Source: Lithospermum erythrorhizon (Eukaryota; Streptophyta; Magnoliopsida; Boraginales; Boraginaceae). From it: a DNA stretch of 64,000 nt. The first letter of the stretch is position 1; every line of letters starts with the position of its first letter. Location of the stretch: positions 372,001-436,000 of the forward strand of contig JADFUC010001028.1 of assembly GCA_019722365.1 (NCBI GenBank), in the 5' to 3' direction. Below, in pieces: positions 37,136-48,287 of this stretch. The position numbers and the translations under genes are program-made. Under the pieces are notes generated by a model. The model worked only from the letters and a program-made list of their open reading frames with translations, ran no database searches and was not told the DNA's origin.

Positions 37136-38810
37136 TATTAGATCCTTTTAACTTCAAAAAGCACTAATATAATTTCTATGCTTTTAATTTGGTAGTAAAG
37201 GAAATGCGATTCGCCTTGTATGTCGATTTTTGAAATATTTGATCATTTTTATGTTTAATTGAAATTGATACAAGCGTGTAAAAGCTATACTCCTTTGGTT
37301 TTTATTTTTAATTAATATTTTATTTTTGAAGGGATATTTTTGATTATGAATAGCTTCTTTAAATAAGATGATAAATTCTGATAAAAATCGATGATTAAAT
37401 CTTTTTTAAGATCATTAGTATGTTGTAACATGACCGAGTTCTTTTTTGTGAATAATATTTGTTTTGTTTTCTAGTACATTTTATTTCAAGTATAATTCTT
37501 GTTAATATTACTTAAATTATTAATATAAATTATTATTAATCATATTCAACAAAAATAAATGTTTTTATAAACTTAAATACTATATGTCGATCGTGTATGT
37601 AATAAATATCTTTTAGTAAAATATTAATAATATAATATTAAACTTATATTATTATAATAATCAATCAGCGATTGTCTTGTGAATAGATAATTAGTTTGAA
37701 TAAAAATCTTGATTTAAGCATCTAAATCTCTCTTTTCCTCCGACAAAGAGAAAAGAAAATAATGTTTTTACATGACACGTTAATCATATTAGTATGTTAC
37801 AGACCTACCGATTGCCGTCAACTAGCGGAACACGTTATCTATAATGATAGTAGTAAGAAATGATTTGGTATTAAACTTGTATGTTTATCTTTATGATTTT
37901 ATTACCACATGGTTGGAAGAGAATAGAAGGCTATTTCCAATGGTATGTTAAGCAGTTTATTCAGTGTGCTTCAATTTTATACATGAAGTCGGTGGAAATA
38001 ATTTATTGGGAATGCTAATAATCGTATATGACTTTATCATTATTTGTTAATTGAAACTAAAATTATTAGTCTTAACATATTATGATTGAAAGGATAATTA
38101 ATCTTAGTTATCGATTGCTTGATGGGAGGCTGTGTCATTCAATCGTGATTTATAATAACTTTTTTTGGAAGTGCTAGTATAATATATTGATTTATGAATG
38201 GAATACCAAGCTTAAAAAACAAGTAAGCAGCCTTAAAATTTATCGATATATGGTGATTGCTCACTTTTACCTAAAAAGCCGTCGTATTTATTAGCGGATC
38301 AAATGATGAGTTATACATTTGCAATCTGAGTCGTTATATCAATCGCCGTGAGTTTAAATATCTTATGTTGGTACTCAAGTAAAGTAACGATAAAAACCTG
38401 TTGGTTTTTGGCGATACGTGGTGATTTCATTGGTTACCGTAATTAATACTTTGTATAAAGAGTATTAAATGTTGGTAGTTATGCATTTTGATAATTATCT
38501 TGTTGTTTACCATTAGATCGATATGAGAGTGGTGGTTGTTTTTAGGAGTTATCTTGGGGGTATATTTGTCGTCAATAGTATGACACATGATGATGTGAAA
38601 ACTTTGCCCCTTAGTCATTATATATATTGTAGATTACTTGCGGAAACTTTGCCCTTAGTCATTATATGTAGGGTAGATTACTACTAACAATAATAAAAAT
38701 AAAAATAATTCTACCAGGAGCATATAAGGAATATCTTCACGTATTAATTTGTTAATTTGTAAATTGTCTTTAAATATAGAGGAATTGACGTTTATGTCGA
38801 GTTGGAACAA
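37136..38810. other. AT-rich intergenic
   Basis: No gene, domain or clear repeat recognised. A partial duplication of ctttgcccttagtcattatat occurs at about 38600-38665. Confidence 0.5.
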
Positions 38811-38831
38811 ATATATATATATATATATATT
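38811..38831. repeat. (AT)n microsatellite
   Basis: About ten uninterrupted AT dinucleotides. Confidence 0.9.
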
Positions 38832-39029
38832 ATCTCCAGCGGGGTGTCAGTAGAGATATCTGAAATATAACTTTAACAATTTGCCCTACGACCAAGTATA
38901 TTTTGGAATTTGATAAATACGTATAGTATCTCTGGCCAATTATTTGATTTATGTCGATTAAATATTTCTTTAAAAGTATAATTTAAATTTTGTGGATCTC
39001 GATTTATAAATTCATATCTATAGAGAATT

Positions 39030-39030
39030 A

Positions 39031-39073
<43 letters not shown>

Positions 39074-39095
39074 ATATTATTATTATTATTATTAT
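39030..39095. repeat. (AAT)n/(ATT)n palindromic microsatellite
   Basis: About eight AAT units run directly into about 14 ATT-type units, so the left half is the reverse complement of the right. The tract can form a long cruciform or hairpin. Confidence 0.9.
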
Positions 39096-40388
39096 GGGTC
39101 ATGACCAAGCAGGGGCTTAAATCTAATTCAATCGTAGATCGACTTGCTTTCTTAAGGGATAAACTACATGGTATTGATGATTAGAATATCAAATAGTAGT
39201 TAGTTACTATTAAAATTCATGAGTTGTGCTTTAATAGGTGGAATTATTAATTAAAAAAATAAGATTTTTAGAAAGAAAGATAGTGCAATAATTAATAGTG
39301 TGTGAAAAGGAAGAAAGCGGAATAAAAGCATGGCCTACTTTATTTCTGTTTTATATATGTTTATTGAATTTAATATTGATATAAAATATATCACTATGAA
39401 ATAAGTGTGAATTGAGTCTTTGAAGCTTGAGCTAGAAATCGGCTAGGGTATTGGAATGCCGACTCGACTCGTTAAGATGGCGAGTCGGGTAGATAACGAG
39501 TTGGGTAAAGTAGCAGGCCCAACTTGGTACGGCTTCGACTAGTTAAGACTCTTGACCGGGTAGTTAGCAGTCGGGTACCGAGTAGTACGCGGCCGTTAAG
39601 TTAATCACCCTGAAGCCGAAAATCTTTGTAAATTTTCAAATTAAACCTTCAATGCTCATAAAATTTTCTCAAATTAAGATTAATTAATTGATTAAATTAA
39701 GCCCAAAATAAAACAAAACAAAAGTACGCACCTCTTATGTATCAAATATAATTATCTATAAACCATAATAATTTTTTTGAATAATGTTATTGCTCTTTAT
39801 TTATGATTATGTATTGAACATATTTTATAATATTTTTAAAATTTTTGATAATTTGTTAACGGACCGAGTAAATATCGGTAGGATATTTCAAGCGGCGTCG
39901 CGGACTAAATGCTACTGCCCAGTAACTAACGAGCGATTACATCGAGATCGAATGCTGAATGGGATGCCGGCGGAGTAGCGGGTTCTGGGCTCGATCTGGC
40001 GCTAAAGATGTGATGTTGATTTGAAACCATAGTAATTAAGATGCTTTCGATAAGTCGAACTGGCTGCGCCGGTGCGAGCATCTTGACATCTACAGGCTGA
40101 GTCGTGTTAAGTCACTCTTTGTGAAAGTGGTTAGATTGATGAATGTAATCGACGATATCTGACAAATAATAATAATAATAATAAGTTTTAAATAAAATAA
40201 AAATTAAGATGCTCAATAAAAAGGCATTGAGGATATGATGTATTTAGCCAGCAATACAGACATAGGCCATTTAAAGTAATCAAGTGCTGCCTCCAAGGAG
40301 AGACAGACATCTGAGATAGATTTTGTGGCGGTCAATTTCTGGCTCAGCTGCTTCTCTCTCAGCGCACCCCCACCCCACCCCACCTATA
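39096..40388. other. Intergenic upstream of TBL-B
   Basis: 39440-39600 has repeated GAGTCGGGTA/AACGAGT words and 39880-40110 is a GC-rich patch with no domain; both are probably decayed mobile DNA. An (AAT)n run lies at 40164-40184. At 40367-40384, just before the TBL-B start, is the C-rich tract acccccaccccacccc. Confidence 0.5.
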
Positions 40389-43300
40389 ATGGCTTCCTTA
40401 AATCGAAGCTACTATTGTAGTTTCTCCATATTAAAGATCAACCTCCTCCACATTACTTTGTTCATGTTTGTAGTGGTTCATCAACTTCAAGAATCATATG
40501 CCCAACAAAACCAACTTGCTTATCCACCAAACTGTGATTTGTTCCAAGGGAGTTGGGTCATTGATCCCTTACACCAACCTTTATACAACTCCAATTCTTG
40601 CCCATTTATTCAAAGAGAGTTCAACTGCCAGAAGAATGGCCGCTTAGATCAGTTGTACCTCAAGTATAGATGGCAACCTCGAGCTTGCAACTTAACAAGG
40701 TACCTTTCGAATCATATTACTATTGACTCCCATTTTTTAGAGTTGAAGATAGTTTTGTTATTTTAAAGAAGATAATTACTACAGTACTAATTATCATCAA
40801 ACTAAAGCAAGTGAGATATTATATATGGTAATTTCTGGTAGTTGAGGAGCTGATGATATATGAGTGATAACTGATGAAGCTCCATATCAATACAATTTTA
40901 ATGATATACCATAAGCTTCACTCGTAAATGAACGTGGCTTATAACAAGAAGATAATTGGAATAGATAAAAAATCATGAGTTCATGGTTAATTAAGAAGAA
41001 AATAACATAGAAAATATTTGTATATGTCTTTTTTATATGGTTTTTGTTATTAAGTCTCAACTAGAATAATATACGCGTTTTATAAATATCAAATGATAAC
41101 ATGTATAAATATCTTCTGTTGCGTTATGCCACCGGAATTAATTTTAAGTGCCGCTATTCTGCGTAGTTAGTTTCGTTTTAAATTATAGGAAATATTTAAT
41201 GATATAGAAACCTTTAGAAAACAATGTCCAAATCTTGAGGTTAACTCAAGATAAATTATCTTCACTGTCCCTTAAAATTATCGTTTTTGCATTATGTTTG
41301 TTTATATATTGTTTTTATAAAATATTATGTGTAATAAAATGTTGAATTATTTTAGAAAAGTATATAAAAAGTGGGCAAATCTTTGTGGTTGAAGGGAGTA
41401 TCTCTTAAAAAATTTCTATAAACATAGATATTATAAAAAAAAAAATTAATTGTTCTTAATGCCGCTGCAAATTAAAATTAGAAGAATATATTACGAAGCT
41501 AACGTTACATGGCGAAAATGTTGGAAATAATTTTTAGTAAAATTTGAACTTTAGAATAAAATATTTTCATAATTAGTATTTTTGAAAAAAAATCTAAAAT
41601 TTTATAATTAAGTTAATAATATTATATGATAGTGATATAGATATCTGTAGGCCAGTGCAATATAATGGTATAAGCTTGAATGGTTTAAATTGAGAATAGT
41701 AATTTGAAATTAGTTAGGTTGGTTGAATGAAGATTTTGGGATTTAGGTAAATTTGGTCATCTTCGTTAGTTTTCCATAAATACGTATCTCTTTGAATGGT
41801 ATATCATTTATAGGTTTAAGTATTGATTTCCCAGGCTTGGTAGTGAAGAACATATCGTTCAGTTCAATACCATTATATTTTGGTGTGACTTCTAGGACAT
41901 TTTTCAGTCTGGCCTTTTTATTTCATCTGCTAATTTTGACTATATTCTTAAAATCTGTGATTAACTAAGTATAAGGTGAAATATTGTTTGCTGGTCCCGA
42001 TTCGTTTACGCGATAAGTGATGCTCGGGTTTGTAATTTTTGATGGATATTCACTATAACCAGAGGGCTGAGTTAGATACATGCAGTGGGTGTGTAAACAG
42101 CTTCGTTGGTGTTCGCGAGGAGGCGGATTCACAAAATCTCGAAGTGTGAAGATGCAGAATCTTTGAATATTTGGGTAAATGATATCGTGTCCTTTGGAGG
42201 AATCAGGAAGGCTGAATGATATCATCTATTAGGTGTCTTGTGCTTATCTGTGTTGGAGAAAATGACGATGATGTTTTGGGATGGGGATGGATGTTGTCTA
42301 AGTTTGGATTTTGGAGGAGTAGGATGGGCTCGATGGAGGTAGGGGTGGGCGGGTGAGGGGTGACCAATTATCTTGCCTAGCTAATAGGCTTCACAATAGG
42401 GAAGGCAGAAATGATAATTCAGCGCCGTATCTTTCAGTGGTTAAATGATCAGGCCTGTTTCGATGTGTATTTTAAGGAGTAATATAGTCGTTTCCTTGTA
42501 AAATTAGGGTGTAAGGTCGAGAGTGCTGGGCAATTTAAAAAAGTGGGGTTCTTGGGAGGAAGTTCGAGAGTCTTACAACCTTAAAAATGTCTGAGGCGCG
42601 TAGGCATTTAAAGCAGTAGTAAAGGAATTTATCATTGTGAAAATAAAATTTCTTCTGACTATATTCTATTGGATAAATACAATGATTAAGTGTTATGTCT
42701 TTAGAAATTAGTGATAGTGTCGGTGGGATTTAATTACTACTTTGACTCCTGTTTGTCTAGTTGTCTTGTTTCTTGTCCATTTCTTACATGTTTCTTTTGC
42801 ATTTCGTTCTTCCAGACCTTAATGATTATGCCGATGAGCCATTAAATTATGATTTAAGGAGTTACTTTTAAAATAAAATTTAATGTGTTCCAATAAAATA
42901 TATTTAACATTGTTTTTATATCTTATATATAATCAAATATTTTTATATAAACATTTTAGCATGTCTTTTAGAGTGTATAAAATGTATAGAAGTTCTTGAA
43001 GTACAATTTCTAATGACTTTTTATTTTGTATAATTTTTACTTGAGATTTGAATATCTTTTCAATTTAAGATTTTTCATTTATTATTAAAAATGTTGGAAT
43101 CATTTTTGAGAATTTCTATATGTTAGAAGCTTAAAAAAATTGAATAGTGGCAGTTGCTAATTATGTCATGCACGCAGATAAATTGATTAAGCAAAATATT
43201 TCAATTAAATGTTGTATATAACTTATGTAATGAGTCAATGACAATATATCTTAAAATTTATTTCAAATATTGAAACAAATTCAATTATACTTTGTAGAAT

Positions 43301-45521
43301 ATAGGTGGTTCCTCCTTCTTTATAATATTTAAAAGGCAATATAATAATTAAATAGTTAACAGATCATTTATCATTTAATAATGTAAAACTCAACCTGTTC
43401 TCCGTTGCCGATCTCAAGGCTATAATCTGACTGTTCATGAATAAATGTGATCTACGTTCTCTTAAGTGGGATCATAATTTCTCATTTATATGATTATAAA
43501 TAATAGATGTTGTTTATTACTCCTCGTGACATGTTCATCTGGATTTGGTAAAAATAATCTTTTGTTTTTTTAAATTATCATTCTATATATTTGCACATTG
43601 TAAAATTCATTTTAAGATCATTCTTTAAATGTATTTATTTCTTTATTATTCCATGTCTTCTTATTTTGATTATTTATGTTGAAAATAAAATATCTGATGA
43701 TAGAGTTAAAAAGTAATTAATATTAGTGATCATTTGGGTTTTGTGTTTGCAGATTTAATGGACGTGCTTTTCTGAATCAGTTTAGAGGAAAGAGCATAAT
43801 GTTTGTTGGGGATTCTCTTAGCCGAAATCAATGGGAGTCATTGGTATGTATGCTTCACAGTGCTGTTCCATCAGCTAGATTCAACCTCACAATAATAGGG
43901 GATGATGTTACCTTTGTTTCACTTCCATTGCTAGTCATTAGTTATATTAATTATTAGTCGAGTTGATTGTTAAGGCGGTTGATATTGTTTGAAATTAATT
44001 GTGCTGATCTCGATTGATTTAGCATGAACAGTTGCTAAAACTAAAAAAGTTGCAAATTAATCCTCCAAATCTTAAAATAGCGCAACATGCCATATGCTTG
44101 TCCACTATCTTTTTATTAGTTGTGTGCGGCGTAACAATTAGACAGTTTAGAGAGTGGTCTTCTTCAGCTGTCCTTTTAATTTCATTATTTAAAGATATTC
44201 TCAATATGTATTTATTGCATCTTTATCTTTAAACTTAATAAAGTTTCTTCAGTTCATGTTATCAGTATCAATATGTAACAATAAATCAATAGTGATCAAC
44301 GGTAAATGGGTAATAACTAAAGGAAAGTGATCAATGCAGACTTCAATCGCACTTTTATATACACAATTAAAATTTAAGCATTGTGACAATTATAATCTTA
44401 ATGAAACCCCACCACAGCTGTTTGTACAAGATGGTGAAATACTTAACGAATGGTATTTTTGGACTTTTAATACTTTGAGTCTCTATAGTTTGATCTTAAC
44501 ATTTTGTAGTACCTTTATTTATATATATGATTATATTTTTCCATAAACTTCTGTAATATGTAGGATTATGACGTGAAAGTGATGTTGAACCGCAATGTGT
44601 TCTTGGTAGATGTTGTGAAAGAAAGTAAAGGAAGAATACTGAAACTAGATTCAATTGAAGGAGGAAAACTATGGACAGGAATTGATATGCTCATCTTCAA
44701 CACTTGGCATTGGTGGAACCGTCGAGGACAAGGCCAGCCGTAAGTTCACAAATACTCTGTCTGCATAATAGTATAGGTATGGTATATTATACACAAGATT
44801 TTAATCATCTCTAATGTTGGTATGATATAGGTGGGATTATATTCAAGTAGGGAATCAAATATACAAAGATATGAATAGAGTGACCGCTTTTGAGATAGCA
44901 CTTGGGACATGGGCTAATTGGGTGAATACCAACATCAATCCAGCCAAAACCATGGTTTTCTTTCAAGGCATTTCACCATCACATTACAAGTAAGTACTTT
45001 GATTCATCACAACTTACATGATTCATCACAACTTACATAATGTTATATGGCGTATTAATTATATTTTACTATATTGAGTTTTGAACGATACGAGTATTGA
45101 ATTATAGATGAAAGATGGTAGATCTCATTATTTTACAACAGTGCTTATTTTAATAGCGACGGAATTACGATTTTTATTTTATGTATTCTATTATAATTTT
45201 TTTTGGTGTTTCGGAATTGTTAGTGGCACGGAATGGCATGAACCAGGAGCAAAGTCTTGCGTAGGACAAAAACAACCACTAAGTGGTTCACTTTATCCAG
45301 GAGGGTTACCGTATGGATTATTTGAACTAAAGAAAATATTGAGAACAATAAAGAAGCCAGTGAAATTGTTGGATATAACCAATCTTTCTCTATTGCGAAA
45401 AGATGGGCATCCTTCTATTTATGGCTTGAATGGAAGAAATGGTATGGATTGCAGCCACTGGTGCTTAGCAGGAGTCCCTGATACTTGGAATGAAATTCTT
45501 TATAATAGCATTCCTTATTAG
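40389..45521 (+). CDS. Trichome birefringence-like protein B (TBL, PC-esterase family)
   Basis: The second TBL/PMR5 family member, a tandem paralogue of the gene at 31688 with the same five-exon plan: 40389-40699, 43753 to 43927 (or 43933), 44564-44739, 44831-44989 and 45224-45521. It gives about 372-374 residues. A hydrophobic anchor ([17 protein letters not shown]) is followed by PMR5N blocks [26 protein letters not shown] and [16 protein letters not shown] motif at 123-125 ([11 protein letters not shown]) and DxxH near the C-terminus (DCSHWCL). Intron 1 is about 3 kb, against 0.4 kb in its partner. Exon 2 should end at 43927 by alignment with its partner (175 bp in both), but the next bases are TT, not GT. 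An in-frame GT at 43934 would add two Leu and keep the frame, so the gene may still work. Expected role: wall polysaccharide O-acetylation in the Golgi. Confidence 0.92.
41960..42620. other. GC-richer insert within intron 1 of TBL-B
   Basis: This part of the 3-kb intron is richer in G and CpG than the AT-rich rest. It looks inserted and may account for part of the size difference from TBL-A intron 1. No domain was recognised. Confidence 0.35.
45001..45038. repeat. 19-bp tandem duplication in TBL-B intron 4
   Basis: gattcatcacaacttacat occurs twice in a row (45001-45019 and 45020-45038), just after the exon 4 donor. Confidence 0.9.
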
Positions 45522-46920
45522 TCATATTCTTTAACCATTGGTTTAGGTGCAATTTGGAGATCATTTCATTTAGATCAGAAATTATTGGAAAAATATAAAT
45601 TTTGTCAATTGATTCAAAATTTATAGATCACAACTTACACGAAAGGAACAATAGTTGTGGCATATTCATTCATCATACTCATTTGTTATTGAAGAAATAT
45701 GTATTGAGATTTGAAATACTGCTGATATATTTAGTTGTGTGATATGCGTTATTTGATACTACTTTGCAGTTCAATAATTGTCGTTTGGAAAATTATTGTG
45801 GAATTTTGGTAGTAATTCTTTTATTATAATTTGAAAATTATGAAAATAATATTAGGAAGCTACTTAAAGATGAATCTAATATATAAATTTTATATTTATT
45901 TGAATAATTAATAATTAATAAATTAATTACGCGATTTAAAAAGGCGATCATTTTGGATTAGGAGAAAGTATATACATAATAACAAAAAAGGAACTCCAAA
46001 GGTCCCAATGTCTGTCTTGCCGGGGCGTAATTCATTTAGTGAAAATAAAACAGTCTTTAATCTGGTAACTCTGTCTTTCATCCGGGTGCTGGTTAGTCGC
46101 ATAGTAAAAGCAGAATCTAAATATTGAAGTGGTTTTAAAGGAAAACAGAAGTTAAAGGCCAGAGTTAGTCAGCGTCGCGATTCATAACTACGTGTAGGCC
46201 GAGGGCGTAAAATAGCGTGGGGCCAGCCCAGAGTTGAAGGTTTGATAAATTTCAAAAACAGAGTCTAGTGAAAGACCTTTATGTCAAAAACTTGTCTGGC
46301 ACTTGAAGAAATGTTATAATTATAAAATTTTGTTTTTATTAATGATAAAAATATAATTTATGTCTTAACACTATAATTTTTTCGCCTTTTGGTATATTTT
46401 AGGTGCTTGTCTGTTTTAAAAAAAATTAAACTTCAGTATATAAGGTTATTTTAAACTTAGATGTATCAGTTATTGATGAATTTTGATGCGGCCTTTTCAA
46501 ATTAGGTACATAAAATAGTTTCATATACTTTTAATTTTTAGTTTTTACCCGAAAATGCTTGGAAACGTCGTTGTCTATCTGCAAATTTTTACGATCTAAA
46601 ATCGTATGAAGGTGCTCAAATATGTAGATAATGGTATTAGTATCTATCATGCTAGTATTTGTAACTTTAAAATAATATAATATCAAAGTGATTAACGTAG
46701 AGCGTCTACATGAGGGTCTTAGCATGCATAATAAGCGGTATGTGTCGCATGTATGAATCTTAACGATTATATGAATCTCCAGTATCGAACTTTGTGATAA
46801 AAAGTTGAAATAAGTGTCACTTATTTTTTATGGGGACGCCTTGCGTATTAAATATGACTTATCGATATCTTATTGGGTGAATTCTGAATATCATCGTGGG
46901 ATAATTTTTAATTCTCTCCC
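45522..46920. other. Intergenic between TBL-B and the HEI10-like gene
   Basis: 45960-46290 is a GC-richer patch without a recognisable domain. The remainder is AT-rich. No gene seen. Confidence 0.5.
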
Positions 46921-46941
46921 TATAAAACGGAAATTGGCGCC
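46921..46941 (+). promoter_or_regulatory. TATA box and E2F-like site before the HEI10-like gene
   Basis: TATAAAA at 46921-46927 is followed by TTGGCGCC at 46934-46941, a palindromic match to the E2F core. A transcript from about 46950 would have a non-coding first exon ending near 47038 (gaaag/gttcg) and a leader intron before the start codon at 48288. All of this is inferred from sequence. Confidence 0.45.
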
Positions 46942-48287
46942 TTTTTTCTACTCGCAACACTAAACTCAAAACCGATTCTCTGTCTCAGAAGAGCAAAGCT
47001 CGTCAGCTCGATAACGGCTCATTACTGTTCTGCGAAAGGTTCGTTAATTCAATGTCCCAAATTGATTGTCCACTTTCAATAATATTAATCAGGGTATACA
47101 ATTCATCATTTCTCTTTTTTACCACTGCATTGTAAATCAGTTTATGTGTTCAATTCATTATACCTTCTGAATGTTCGAATTTATGATTGTTTTTTTTCGA
47201 TTTTTTGCTAATTTTCGTCATATTTTGATGTTCGTGGTGAATTTAGGGGAATTCTGATGTGAAATTGTTATAATATTTGTTTACTTTAATTTTGTTTCGA
47301 TTTTTTGTTACATTATGAGGTGAATTGTGATAATCTTAGTTTACGTTAATTTTATTACGTTTTTTTGTTAGCTGATTTGATTTTTTGAGTTGATGAATCT
47401 GCGTTATTCAGTTGCTTTGTGTAGAATATGCTGAAAATTTACAATTTAAGCATTGGAAAATTAATTTGTTGATTTGAGCTGATATACTGATGAAGATGCA
47501 CAATTATCCTTCTAAATCTGTTACTCCGATTATCTCTATATCTTGGTCGCAATTTGTGATCTTTATTTCACTTATTAAACGAGAACTATTTGGATGTTTT
47601 GTTTAATCGAAGTGGTTACCTAGTGGATATTTCGCTTATAAACTTATAAAGGCATTCGTTTGGTGGAGCACTTTTAAATATAATCAGTTCCAGTTTGTTA
47701 GATGAAAAAATTAGTTAAATTACTGTTTTTATGAAGTGAGGTAAGTATTTTCTACCTTTCTGGATTATTATGATAATATCTGTGGTTTTTAGACTTCAAT
47801 TTGTATGTAGAAAGAAGCATATGCATTAGTTGACACCACAACTCTCCTTAGGGAAGTGGAGATACCGAGATAGTCAGTATTATTCTTCCTGTGCTACCTG
47901 ATCGAGAACTGAATTACTACTAAATCATTTTTGAGTCGAAACTTGATGTCAGTTTAAGTTGTATCACGTTCCAGATATTGTACATGATGTATCGTTTGAG
48001 TTTCTTTATCCTATAGAAAGGATCCAATTTCTTGAGTTTTCTCATGCAACTCGGAGAGTTTGCAAGTAGGATAATTATAATATTTGCTATAAGTAACGAG
48101 TGGATTCTGAAGATATTGAAGGTAGTATAAGTACTCAATATTCAGTTTTCTTTATGGAGTTTTTAGTATTGAATATCAAACCTCTTAGATACTGCTGCTG
48201 ACTGTTAGCCTGTCTCCAGGAATTTTCTTTTCTTTTTCTTAGCTGTAAGTTCACACTTCACTTTGAAGATAATTGTTGAATGCTGAA

